This document shows positions 1 through 6,661 of a DNA stretch of 6,780 nucleotides, in pieces. This DNA comes from Actinomycetota bacterium (GTDB taxonomy: Bacteria > Actinomycetota > Acidimicrobiia > Acidimicrobiales > JACCXE01). The DNA lies in contig JACCXE010000387.1 of NCBI GenBank assembly GCA_013697265.1, forward strand, positions 1-6,780. The letters are read 5' to 3'. Position 1 is the first letter of the stretch. Each line of letters begins with the position of its first letter. The notes under the pieces are model-generated. The model ran no database searches, had not been told where the DNA came from, and worked only from the letters and a program-made list of their open reading frames with translations. Position numbers and translations under genes: made by a program.

Positions 1-1271
1 CCCAAGCGCAGGTCGAGCGCGCCGGCCATCGCCTCGGTGGTGGAATGCAGCTCCGCTGCACTCCACTCGCAAGTCGCGTACGCGTCCAGCGCGGCGTCGA
101 GGATCGGGCCCGCGGTGGCGGTCGACAGGACCTTCGTCCACGCGGCGTCGTCGATGGGCGGGTCAGCCAGGAACAAGAAGTCGACCATGGTCGGCACGTC
201 GGCGAGCACTTCGACGCGCGTCTGCACCAGCGATGCGATCGTCGCGAACACGTCGGCCCGGAACCGCTCGGGTGACCATGGCCCGCGGGCGAGGAACGGC
301 TCGCACGTGACGATGAAGTCCTCAACCGGCATCGCCCGGATGTACTCGCCGTTGAACGCGCGCAGCTTCTTCACGTCGAAGAACGCCGAGGACTGGTTGA
401 CGTCGGCAAGGCGGAACTCGCGCACCATCTCGTCGAGGGGAACGATCTCGCGATCGCCCGAAGGCGACCATCCGAGCAACGCGAGGTAGTTCGCCATCGC
501 GGCGGGCAGATAGCCCTCGTCGGCGTACTCCTCCATCACCACCTTGTCGGTGTCGCGCCGCTTCGACAGCTTCTGGCGCTTCTCGTTCACGATGACCGAC
601 AGGTGACCGAAGACGGGCAGCGGCCCACCGTCGAGGGCGTTCCACAACAGGATGTTCTTCGGTGTATTGGGCAGGTGCTCTTCGCCCCGCACCACGTGCG
701 TGACGCGCATGTCGATGTCGTCGACCGTGTTGGCCAGCACGAACAACGGTGACCCGTCGGCGCGCTGGATCACGAAGTCTTCGATATTGGCGTTGTCGAA
801 CTCGACATCGCCGCGCACCGCGTCGGGCACGACCGTCGATCCTTCCGGCACCTTGAACCGCAGGGCCCGACCCTCACCGGGGCGAAGGCCGCGGTCGCGA
901 CAGAACTTGTCGTAGCCACCTTGGGGCGCGCCTTCGGGTTTGCGGGCGTCGATCTCGTCGCGGGTGCACGCGCAGTAATACGCCTGACCGGCCGCGACGA
1001 GTTTGTCGATCGCGGCCAGGTACAGGGGCGTGCGCTCGCTCTGGCGGTATTCCTCGTCCCAGTCGAGGCCGAGCCACCGGATTGCCCGGCGAATCCCTTC
1101 GACGTGTTCCTCGCCGTGACGCTCGGCGTCGGTGTCTTCGATCCGCAGGATGAGTACGCCGTCGGGGTCGTGACGGGCGATGAACCAGTTGTAGAGCACG
1201 CTGCGGCCGCCGCCGACGTGAAAGTAACCAGTGGGCGATGGCGAGAAGCGTGCGCGAACGCCGGTGGTCAT
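1..1271 (-). CDS. gltX: Glutamyl-tRNA synthetase, C-terminus cut by window edge
   Basis: Cytoplasmic class I aminoacyl-tRNA synthetase that charges tRNA-Glu (or also tRNA-Gln where GatCAB is used). The minus frame is open from the ATG at 1271 to the left edge, giving 423 complete codons; family members are usually about 470-490 residues, so roughly the last 50-65 residues (end of the anticodon-binding domain) are missing. Seen directly: N-terminus MTTGVRARFSPSPTGYFHVGG with the HIGH-type motif HVGG at residues 18-21, LRIEDTD soon after, and the KMSKS-type loop KLSKR at 234-238. The zinc-type insertion has C100, C102 and C124; the fourth ligand position appears to be Asp126 (CRD), where E. coli has His. 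The start is fixed by the motif position. It is divergent from the acyl-CoA dehydrogenase, with 43 bases between the two starts. A GluRS rather than a GlnRS is favoured by the FSPSPTG and IEDTD forms. Identification is very secure. Confidence 0.96.
   Translation of the reverse strand, partial: MTTGVRARFSPSPTGYFHVGGGRSVLYNWFIARHDPDGVLILRIEDTDAERHGEEHVEGIRRAIRWLGLDWDEEYRQSERTPLYLAAIDKLVAAGQAYYCACTRDEIDARKPEGAPQGGYDKFCRDRGLRPGEGRALRFKVPEGSTVVPDAVRGDVEFDNANIEDFVIQRADGSPLFVLANTVDDIDMRVTHVVRGEEHLPNTPKNILLWNALDGGPLPVFGHLSVIVNEKRQKLSKRRDTDKVVMEEYADEGYLPAAMANYLALLGWSPSGDREIVPLDEMVREFRLADVNQSSAFFDVKKLRAFNGEYIRAMPVEDFIVTCEPFLARGPWSPERFRADVFATIASLVQTRVEVLADVPTMVDFLFLADPPIDDAAWTKVLSTATAGPILDAALDAYATCEWSAAELHSTTEAMAGALDLRL
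40..66. repeat. Imperfect hairpin with 3-base loop inside gltX
   Basis: Inverted repeat with arms GTGGA-a-TGCAGC and GCTGCA-c-TCCAC around loop TCC (GGA on the minus strand): 11 paired positions and one A/C mismatch. It lies in gltX codons for the C-terminal region (…EWSAAELHSTTE…). The core GC-GGA-GC on the minus strand is the same GNA-triloop design as the hairpins at the start of cimA. No transcription-terminating T-run follows on either strand. It may be a member of the same palindrome family or a chance codon arrangement. Confidence 0.5.
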
Positions 1272-1278
1272 GCGATGA

Positions 1279-1309
1279 ATGATCCCCCCGTTGCCACCAG
1301 TACTGTCAA
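1279..1309 (-). promoter_or_regulatory. Candidate gltX promoter
   Basis: Reading the minus strand, a perfect TTGACA (1304-1309) is followed after 19 bases by GATCAT (1279-1284; 4 of 6 matches to TATAAT), then 7 bases and the gltX ATG at 1271. The 19-base spacer is longer than ideal. If used, the transcript would be leaderless or nearly so, consistent with the lack of a clear Shine-Dalgarno before gltX. Confidence 0.35.
1301..1306 (+). promoter_or_regulatory. Candidate -10 box for the acyl-CoA dehydrogenase
   Basis: TACTGT fits the actinobacterial TAnnnT pattern and ends 8 bases before the ATG at 1315, which would place transcription start at or next to the start codon (leaderless). There is no recognisable Shine-Dalgarno before 1315 and no convincing -35. 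It overlaps the TTGACA proposed for gltX on the other strand. Confidence 0.3.
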
Positions 1310-1314
1310 TTCAC

Positions 1315-2462
<1,148 letters not shown>

Positions 2463-2466
<4 letters not shown>

Positions 2467-2966
2467 ACCGCGAGCAGGTCGCTCCAGATCCCGGCCTTCA
2501 CTGCGGCCGGTGTGAGTCGCAGCGTGGCCTCGGGCACCGCGTCGACGATGGCGCGCCGCTTCCAGTAGTCGTGGGCTGCGCCGGCGAAGAGTTCTTTGCG
2601 CTTGGCAATCAAGCCGGAGGCCCCGCCACCCAGGTATCCCCATAGCGCGAACGCGAACTCGAGGTCGTAGATCGTCGGGCCTCGCCCGAAGAACGACGCC
2701 CGCTTCATCGCGACCGCGACGCCGCCCGCCACTGCATCGGCACGGTGGTCGCCGTCGATCAGTTCGAGCTTGTCGTGGAATCGCTTGGCCAGGAACAGGG
2801 CGTAGCCCTGATCGGGCCCGGGCGCGCCGAACCCGTCGCCATGCGACACCTCCGAATCAACCACGTCGCCGGGCCGCGTGGCTTCCCAGCGGACCGCCGG
2901 AGGGAGTCGCTCGCCCTCACGGACGTCGTCGATGTCACGAACAGAAACGAACTCGGGTTGCGCCAC
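2463..2966 (-). CDS. Uncharacterised 167-residue protein, last gene of the leuB-ilvE-cimA operon
   Basis: I do not recognise this family. The frame runs from a GTG at 2966, 10 bases after the cimA stop, to a TAA whose bases overlap the TAG of the convergent acyl-CoA dehydrogenase by 4. The open frame continues upstream into cimA as far as an ATG at 3083, but that would force a 107-base overlap with cimA, so GTG 2966 is chosen; no Shine-Dalgarno is obvious and translation may be coupled to cimA termination. The protein begins M(V)AQPEFVSVRDIDDVREGERLPP. It has no signal peptide or clear membrane segment, an aromatic/Gly-rich stretch FAFALWGYLGGGASGLIAKRKELF in its second half, and many charged residues, suggesting a soluble alpha/beta or helical protein. 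Codon style matches the operon, so it is probably a real gene. Function is unknown; its position suggests co-expression with isoleucine synthesis but proves nothing about role. Confidence 0.72.
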
Positions 2967-2976
2967 GGCGCCAAAT

Positions 2977-4632
2977 CTATGCGGTGGTGTGCAGTAACCC
3001 GTAGACAAGCGAGTCCTGTAGCGCCTGCCACGAAGCCTCGATGATGTTCTCGGACACGCCGATGGTCGACCACGAACACTCACCGTTGGTCGAGTCGAGC
3101 AGCACCCGGGTGACGGCGCCTGTGCCCTTATTGCTGTCGAGGATGCGCACCTTGTAGTCGGTGAGGTGAATACGGCGCAGCGCCGGATAGGCGTCGCCGA
3201 TCGCTTGGCGCAACGCTTGGTCGAGCGCGCTGACCGGCCCGTCGCCCTCGGCGGTTTCGACCAGCCTGCGGTTGCCGACGAACAACTTCACGGTGGCCTC
3301 GGTCGAAAAGCCGCCTTCGCCACGTTCGTCGGCGATGACGCGGAACGATTCGAGGCGGAAGAACTCTTGCTCCCACCCCGCGGCGCGCCGCATCAGCAAC
3401 TCGAGCGATCCGTCGGCCGCCTCGAAGTGGTAACCCTCGTGTTCGAGGCGCTTGAGCGTGTCGATCGTCTCGGTGAGCGCGGGGCCGTCGAGGTCGAGGC
3501 CGAGTTCCTTGGCCTTAAGGATGAGCGTGGATTTACCGGCCAACTCGGATACGACGAATCGGGTGCCGTTGCCGACCGACGCCGGCGGCACGTGTTCGTA
3601 CGCGTCGGGCCGTTTCGCAATCGCAGACGTGTGCAGCCCGGCCTTGTGCGCGAACGCGGATTGGCCGACATACGGCGACTGCGGGTGCAGCGGCATGTTC
3701 ACGAGTTCGGCGACGTGGTGGCTGACCGGCGTGAGCCGTTCGAGGCGGTCGCGCGGAATGGTCTCGACGCCCATCTTCAGCGTGAGGTTGGGGATGATCG
3801 TGGTGAGGTTGCAGTTGCCGGTGCGTTCGCCGTAGCCGTTGATGGTGCCCTGCACCTGGCGGGCGCCGCCGCGCACCCCTGCGAGCGCGTTCGCCACGCC
3901 ACAACCGGCGTCGTCGTGCAGGTGCACGCCGACGATGACGTCGTTTTTGAAATGAGCGACGACGGCGCTGACGGCGGCTTCGACGTCGGCCGGCAACGAA
4001 CCGCCGTTGGTGTCGCACAACACGAGATGCGTCGCGCCCTTCATCACGGCGCCCTCGAGGACGCGCATCGTGAACTCGGCGTTGTCGCGGTAGCCGTCGA
4101 AGAAGTGCTCGGCGTCGAGCATCACCCGCAGGCCGGCCTTCTTGAGGAACTCGACCGAGTCGGCGACCATCGCGACGCCTTCGTCGAGGTCGGTCTCGAG
4201 CGCGCTGACCACGTGGTACTCGCTGCTCTTGCCGACGATGCACACCGTCTCGGTTCCCGCCTCGATGAGGTGACGCAACGTGTCGTCGCTGTCGACCTTG
4301 CCCGCCTTCCGGCGCGTCGAACCAAACGCGACCATCTGCGCCGTGTCGAGCGTGAGTTCCTTCTGGGCCCGACGGAAAAATTCGTTGTCCTTCTCGTTAG
4401 AACCGGGCCAGCCGCCTTCGATGAAGTGCACGCCGAGCCAGTCCAACTGCTCGGCGATGCGCAGCTTGTCGTCGACGGTCAGCGAGATCCCCTCGAGTTG
4501 CGCGCCGTCGCGCAGCGTCGTGTCGTACACCTCAACTGCCTTCGGCAGTTGGGGTGACCAAGAGCTAGGTCGGCTGCCTGCGGCAGCCGGCGATGCCTCT
4601 GGTTCCGTAGAAGCGAAGCTTCTACGAGACAT
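2977..4632 (-). CDS. cimA: Citramalate synthase (CimA, LeuA-like family)
   Basis: Condenses pyruvate and acetyl-CoA to (R)-citramalate, the entry to threonine-independent isoleucine synthesis; cytoplasmic, divalent-metal dependent. The 551 residues show the DRE-TIM barrel motif DTTLRDGAQ (37-45), the metal-binding pair H237/H239 in VGVHLHDDAG, NGYGERTGNCNL (265-276) with likely ligand N273, HKAGLHTSAI (329-338), and a C-terminal LeuA-type allosteric domain from about 410, including LTDYKVRIL (490-498). DGAQ in place of the DGEQ usual in isopropylmalate synthase, and the overall pattern, favour the ~530-residue CimA type over LeuA. The ATG at 4632 overlaps the ilvE stop by 11 bases and has AAGGA 11 bases upstream; no other ATG/GTG/TTG occurs in frame before the barrel except GTG at Val35, which is inside the conserved core. 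Odd point: residues 1-31 are a Ser/Pro/Ala-rich extension encoded largely by three hairpins. The C-terminal domain suggests feedback by isoleucine (family knowledge). Homocitrate or isopropylmalate synthase is the less likely alternative. Confidence 0.9.
   Translation of the reverse strand: MSRRSFASTEPEASPAAAGSRPSSWSPQLPKAVEVYDTTLRDGAQLEGISLTVDDKLRIAEQLDWLGVHFIEGGWPGSNEKDNEFFRRAQKELTLDTAQMVAFGSTRRKAGKVDSDDTLRHLIEAGTETVCIVGKSSEYHVVSALETDLDEGVAMVADSVEFLKKAGLRVMLDAEHFFDGYRDNAEFTMRVLEGAVMKGATHLVLCDTNGGSLPADVEAAVSAVVAHFKNDVIVGVHLHDDAGCGVANALAGVRGGARQVQGTINGYGERTGNCNLTTIIPNLTLKMGVETIPRDRLERLTPVSHHVAELVNMPLHPQSPYVGQSAFAHKAGLHTSAIAKRPDAYEHVPPASVGNGTRFVVSELAGKSTLILKAKELGLDLDGPALTETIDTLKRLEHEGYHFEAADGSLELLMRRAAGWEQEFFRLESFRVIADERGEGGFSTEATVKLFVGNRRLVETAEGDGPVSALDQALRQAIGDAYPALRRIHLTDYKVRILDSNKGTGAVTRVLLDSTNGECSWSTIGVSENIIEASWQALQDSLVYGLLHTTA
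4533..4551. repeat. Perfect 8-bp hairpin 1 in the cimA 5' region
   Basis: CAACTGCC-TTC-GGCAGTTG: 8 perfect base pairs and a 3-base loop, which reads GAA on the minus (coding) strand. It extends by a G/T wobble and one more pair to 4531-4553. It encodes CimA residues 28-34 (QLPKAVE), just before the conserved barrel. The inner CTGCC-nnn-GGCAG is shared with hairpin 2. Confidence 0.8.
4571..4589. repeat. Perfect 8-bp hairpin 2 in the cimA 5' region
   Basis: CGGCTGCC-TGC-GGCAGCCG: 8 perfect pairs and a 3-base loop (GCA on the coding strand), extendable through one wobble and one pair to 4569-4591. It encodes CimA residues 15-21 (PAAAGSR). Its centre is 38 bases from hairpin 1 and 36 from hairpin 3. 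It shares CTGCC-nnn-GGCAG with hairpin 1. Confidence 0.8.
4606..4626. repeat. Perfect 9-bp hairpin 3 over the ilvE stop and cimA codons 3-9
   Basis: Arms CGTAGAAGC and GCTTCTACG around GAA on the plus strand: 9 perfect pairs with a 3-base loop, containing the heptamer GCGAAGC (4613-4619) known as an extraordinarily stable DNA mini-hairpin. On the coding strand its 5' arm contains the ilvE TAG stop (4622-4624) and it begins 6 bases after the A of the cimA start. In mRNA it could affect cimA initiation and be opened by ribosomes finishing ilvE (inference). Confidence 0.8.
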
Positions 4633-5539
4633 GTTCGTTCCAGTCCTTATAGCGATCGGTCTCGCCCCGCACGGCGGCGTTGTAGGCAGACTGAATCGCG
4701 GTGGTGATCGGGCCGCGTTCGCCGATCACGCGATCGTCGACGGAGTAGATCGGCACGACCTCAGCCGCGGTGCCGGTGCAGAACGCTTCGTCGCACGTGT
4801 AGAGGTCGGAACGCAGCACGTTACCGACCTGCACCTCGTAGCCGAGGTCGCGGGCGATGGCGAACACCGAATCCTGCGTGATGCCTTCGAGCGCGCCGGC
4901 CGAGACGGGCGGCGTGATGATCTTGCCCCGGTTCACGATGAAGATGTTTTCGCCGGTGCACTCCGACACGTAGCCCTGCGGTGAGAGCAGGATCGCCTCG
5001 TCGTAACCGGCCCGGATCGCTTCGACCTTCGCCAACGACGAGTTGATGTACATGCCGGTCATCTTCGCGGCGGGCGGCATCGCGTTCGGGTCGTGGCGCT
5101 GCCACGAGCTGATCTTCATGCGCACGCCCTTGGCCATGTTTTCTTCGCCGAGGTACGAGCCCCACGGCCACACCGCGATCGACACGTTCACCGTGCACGG
5201 CAGCGGGTTGAGGCCCATCTCGCCGTAGCCGAGATATACGAGCGGTCGGATGTAGCACTCGTCGAGTTCGTTCACGTCGACGGTCTTCTTGGTCGCCTCG
5301 ATCAGCTCGTCGACCGAGAACGGAATCTCCATCGAGAGGATCTTTGCCGAATTGAAGAGCCGGACGATGTGGTCGGTGAGGCGGAACACGGCCGGGCCCT
5401 GCGACGTGTTGTAGGCGCGCACGCCCTCGAACACACCCGAGCCGTAGTGCAGCGCGTGGGTCAGCACGTGCACTGTCGCGTTCTCCCAATCGACGAGTTC
5501 GCCGTCCATCCAAATCTTCTTCGAAGGGGTAATAGGCAT
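4622..5539 (-). CDS. ilvE: Branched-chain amino acid aminotransferase (class IV PLP)
   Basis: Reversible transamination between glutamate and the 2-oxoacids of Ile, Val and Leu, the final step of all three pathways; cytoplasmic. The 305-residue product has the length of E. coli IlvE (about 308). Visible family marks: IWMDGELVDWENATVHVLTHALHYGSGVFEGVRAY at 9-43 (typical N-terminal block), YIRPLVYLGYGEMGLNP at 96-112, the PLP-binding lysine K159 in PAAKMTGMY, SECTGENIF at 192-200 with the phosphate/cofactor-region Glu, and CTGTAAEVVP at 254-263 for cofactor phosphate binding. The ATG at 5539 has an AGGAG nine bases upstream that overlaps the leuB stop, leaving only 12 bases between genes. The stop lies inside the first palindrome of the ilvE/cimA junction and inside cimA, so the last residues (…NEHVS) are partly set by that palindrome. 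A D-amino-acid or ADC-lyase class IV enzyme is unlikely given the VFEGVRAY and WPWGSYLG signatures. Confidence 0.95.
   Translation of the reverse strand: MPITPSKKIWMDGELVDWENATVHVLTHALHYGSGVFEGVRAYNTSQGPAVFRLTDHIVRLFNSAKILSMEIPFSVDELIEATKKTVDVNELDECYIRPLVYLGYGEMGLNPLPCTVNVSIAVWPWGSYLGEENMAKGVRMKISSWQRHDPNAMPPAAKMTGMYINSSLAKVEAIRAGYDEAILLSPQGYVSECTGENIFIVNRGKIITPPVSAGALEGITQDSVFAIARDLGYEVQVGNVLRSDLYTCDEAFCTGTAAEVVPIYSVDDRVIGERGPITTAIQSAYNAAVRGETDRYKDWNEHVS
4644..4648 (-). promoter_or_regulatory. Ribosome binding site of cimA
   Basis: AAGGA on the minus strand, inside the end of ilvE, 11 bases before the cimA ATG at 4632. The spacing is somewhat long, but the site supports that start, which matters because it gives CimA an unusual N-terminal extension. 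Confidence 0.55.
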
Positions 5540-5548
5540 TTCGGAAAA

Positions 5549-5553
5549 CTCCT
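5549..5553 (-). promoter_or_regulatory. Ribosome binding site of ilvE
   Basis: AGGAG on the minus strand, 9 bases before the ATG at 5539, overlapping the leuB TAG stop. It fixes the ilvE start and suggests leuB-ilvE translational coupling. Confidence 0.8.
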
Positions 5554-6538
5554 AAAGGGCGGCGGCGACGGCGTCGCCAATGGTGGACGGGACAGGATTG
5601 GTGGCCAGCACGCTGGACACTGTTTTGCGGATGCGGGCGCCGGCGTCGGCCTCGCCCAAGAACTCGAGCATCAAGGCGGCGGCCATGATTTGCGCGGCCG
5701 CGTTCACTTTGTCGGTACCGAGCGCGTCGTGGGCCGAACCGTGGACCGGCTCGAACATCGACGGCGTGGTGCGTTCCGGGTTGAGGTTGCCGGTGCCGGC
5801 CAGGCCAACGCCGCCGACTACCGCGCCGGCCAGGTCGGTGAGGATGTCACCGAACAGGTTGTCGGTTACCACTACGTCGTAGCGCTGCGGGTCTTCTACG
5901 AAGTAGATGCAGGCGGCGTCGACGTGGTTGTAGGCAGTCGCGACGTCGGGGTACTCGGCCGCGACTTCGTTGAACGTGCGCTGCCACAGGTCGCCGGCGA
6001 AGGTGAGCACGTTGGTCTTGTGCACGAGCGTGAGGTGGCGACGTTGTCGTGTCATGGCCAACTCAAACGCGAAACGTACGCAGCGCTCGACGCCGTGACG
6101 AGTGTTGACCGAGCCCTGCGTCGCAACCTCGTGCGGCGTTCCCTTGCGCAGGAATCCGCCCTCGCCCGCGTAGCTGCCTTCGGTGTTCTCACGGATCACG
6201 ACGAACTCGAGGCCTTTGCCCTCAAACGGACGAAGGTTGATGTATTGGTCGAGCGCGAACCGCAGCTTGAGGATGATCCCCCGCTCGATCGTGCCGCCCG
6301 GAATCTGCTTGTCGCCGATCGGCGGACCGAGCGGGCCTTTGAGAATGGCGTCGTGCGATGCGATCGCGGCGAGGTCGTCGTCGTCGAGGACGTGGCCGTC
6401 GCGCAGGAACCGGTCGGCGCCTACGTCGAAGACGGTGGTCTCTAGTTCGACGCCGGCCGCCGCTACAACTTTGAGCGCGGCCGCGGTGATGTCGGGACCG
6501 ATCCCGTCCCCCGCGATAACCGCCACTCGGTGTGCCAC
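5552..6538 (-). CDS. leuB: 3-isopropylmalate dehydrogenase (also fits 3-methylmalate dehydrogenase role)
   Basis: NAD-dependent beta-decarboxylating dehydrogenase. LeuB oxidises 3-isopropylmalate in leucine synthesis and, with CimA and LeuCD, erythro-3-methylmalate to 2-oxobutyrate for isoleucine. The 328 residues resemble the short actinobacterial LeuB type: IAGDGIGPD (8-16), LRFALDQYINLRP with substrate arginines R93 and R103, VIRENTEG with R116, VHKTNVL with K174, NHVDAA with D207, TDNLFGDILTD with D226 and D230/D231-region metal ligands, and the nucleotide loop EPVHGSAHD (263-271). The start is a GTG at 6538 with AAGGGAG five bases upstream. It is the first structural gene of the operon, following a leader with an attenuator-like arrangement. 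IRENTEG is also seen in isocitrate and tartrate dehydrogenases, so substrate choice rests on context; the neighbours ilvE and cimA make branched-chain synthesis by far the best reading. Confidence 0.92.
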   Translation of the reverse strand: MAHRVAVIAGDGIGPDITAAALKVVAAAGVELETTVFDVGADRFLRDGHVLDDDDLAAIASHDAILKGPLGPPIGDKQIPGGTIERGIILKLRFALDQYINLRPFEGKGLEFVVIRENTEGSYAGEGGFLRKGTPHEVATQGSVNTRHGVERCVRFAFELAMTRQRRHLTLVHKTNVLTFAGDLWQRTFNEVAAEYPDVATAYNHVDAACIYFVEDPQRYDVVVTDNLFGDILTDLAGAVVGGVGLAGTGNLNPERTTPSMFEPVHGSAHDALGTDKVNAAAQIMAAALMLEFLGEADAGARIRKTVSSVLATNPVPSTIGDAVAAAL

Positions 6539-6543
6539 GAAAA

Positions 6544-6550
6544 CTCCCTT
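6544..6550 (-). promoter_or_regulatory. Ribosome binding site of leuB
   Basis: AAGGGAG on the minus strand, 5 bases before the GTG at 6538. It confirms the GTG start and lies immediately after the T-run and spacer of the leader terminator. Confidence 0.85.
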
Positions 6551-6557
6551 AGAAATG

Positions 6558-6587
6558 AAAAACCGTCCACCTTGACAGGAGGACGGT
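6558..6587 (-). terminator. Intrinsic terminator in the leuB leader (attenuator terminator)
   Basis: On the minus strand ACCGTCC (6581-6587) pairs with GGACGGT (6562-6568). Inside, CCT pairs with AGG around a GTCA loop after a T/T mismatch. The stem is followed directly by TTTT, with the paired T before it giving a run of five T. It lies after the leader-peptide stop and 19 bases before the leuB start codon, so it would stop transcripts before the operon. On the plus strand the hairpin is followed by GAAGC, not a T-run, so it acts only on the operon strand. Its location between leader peptide and first gene is that of a classical amino-acid attenuator. Confidence 0.82.
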
Positions 6588-6589
6588 GA

Positions 6590-6616
6590 AGCACTTCTGC
6601 GATGCGCAGAAGTGCT
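6590..6616 (-). promoter_or_regulatory. 12-bp leader hairpin (1:2 pause/anti-antiterminator)
   Basis: AGCACTTCTGCG-nnn-CGCAGAAGTGCT: a perfect 12-bp stem with a 3-base loop (CAT on the minus strand). Its first two transcribed bases are part of the leader-peptide TAG stop, and it ends two bases before the terminator stem. A ribosome stalled on the Ile codons (6621-6629) would cover the 5' arm and free the 3' arm, the geometry expected of the 1:2 hairpin in leader-peptide attenuation. No T-run follows, so it is not itself a terminator. Confidence 0.75.
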
Positions 6617-6647
6617 ACGTGATGATAATTACGACGGAGCTGTTCAT
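6615..6647 (-). CDS. Branched-chain amino acid leader peptide MNSSVVIIIT
   Basis: A 10-codon reading frame ATG…TAG encoding MNSSVVIIIT, with five consecutive branched-chain codons (GTC GTA ATT ATC ATC) just ahead of a stop codon that forms the base of a 12-bp hairpin. A terminator and then leuB follow. This is the layout of ilv/leu attenuators: when charged Val- or Ile-tRNA is scarce the ribosome stalls on these codons and downstream terminator folding is prevented. There is no Shine-Dalgarno; a TACACT box ends 8 bases before the ATG, so the message probably begins at or one base before the start codon. No leucine codon is present. Translation itself is inferred; the codon run and its exact placement before two hairpins make chance unlikely. 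Confidence 0.85.
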   Translation of the reverse strand: MNSSVVIIIT

Positions 6648-6655
6648 CGCCGGAA

Positions 6656-6661
6656 AGTGTA
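6656..6661 (-). promoter_or_regulatory. Candidate -10 box of the leuB-ilvE-cimA operon
   Basis: TACACT on the minus strand matches TAnnnT (4 of 6 to TATAAT) and ends 8 bases before the leader-peptide ATG, placing the transcription start at about 6647-6648. The -35 region about 17 bases upstream (CGACGG) is poor, so an activator or a weak/alternative sigma recognition is possible. The resulting leader to leuB would be about 110 bases. Confidence 0.5.

Noticed and set aside
75..84. CGCGTACGCG palindrome in gltX
   Set aside because: A 10-base loopless palindrome of this composition is readily produced by chance in GC-rich coding sequence, and it has no partner elsewhere in the window.
1279..1314. 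Upstream in-frame ATG for the acyl-CoA dehydrogenase
   Set aside because: It would add MIPPLPPVLSIH, not typical of the family, and leave 7 bases to gltX. The ATG at 1315 gives the usual length and start.
2967..3083. ATG at 3083 as start of the operon's last gene
   Set aside because: It would overlap cimA by 107 bases, and the added residues are Arg-rich out-of-frame cimA sequence. GTG 2966 is the only plausible start after the cimA stop.
3166..4557. Long plus-strand open frame (463 codons) opposite cimA
   Set aside because: It is antisense to a clear CimA, has low-complexity Arg/Ala/Val/Glu/Asp composition typical of a mirrored high-GC gene, and shows no family motif.
5093..6445. Long plus-strand open frame (450 codons) opposite ilvE and leuB
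   Set aside because: It spans two well-supported minus-strand genes and their junction; composition is that of an antisense shadow and no motif is seen.
6558..6647. T-box or metabolite riboswitch in the leuB leader
   Set aside because: The leader is only about 110 bases, has no T-box-like conserved stretch or complex aptamer, and the Val/Ile codon run explains it better as peptide-based attenuation.
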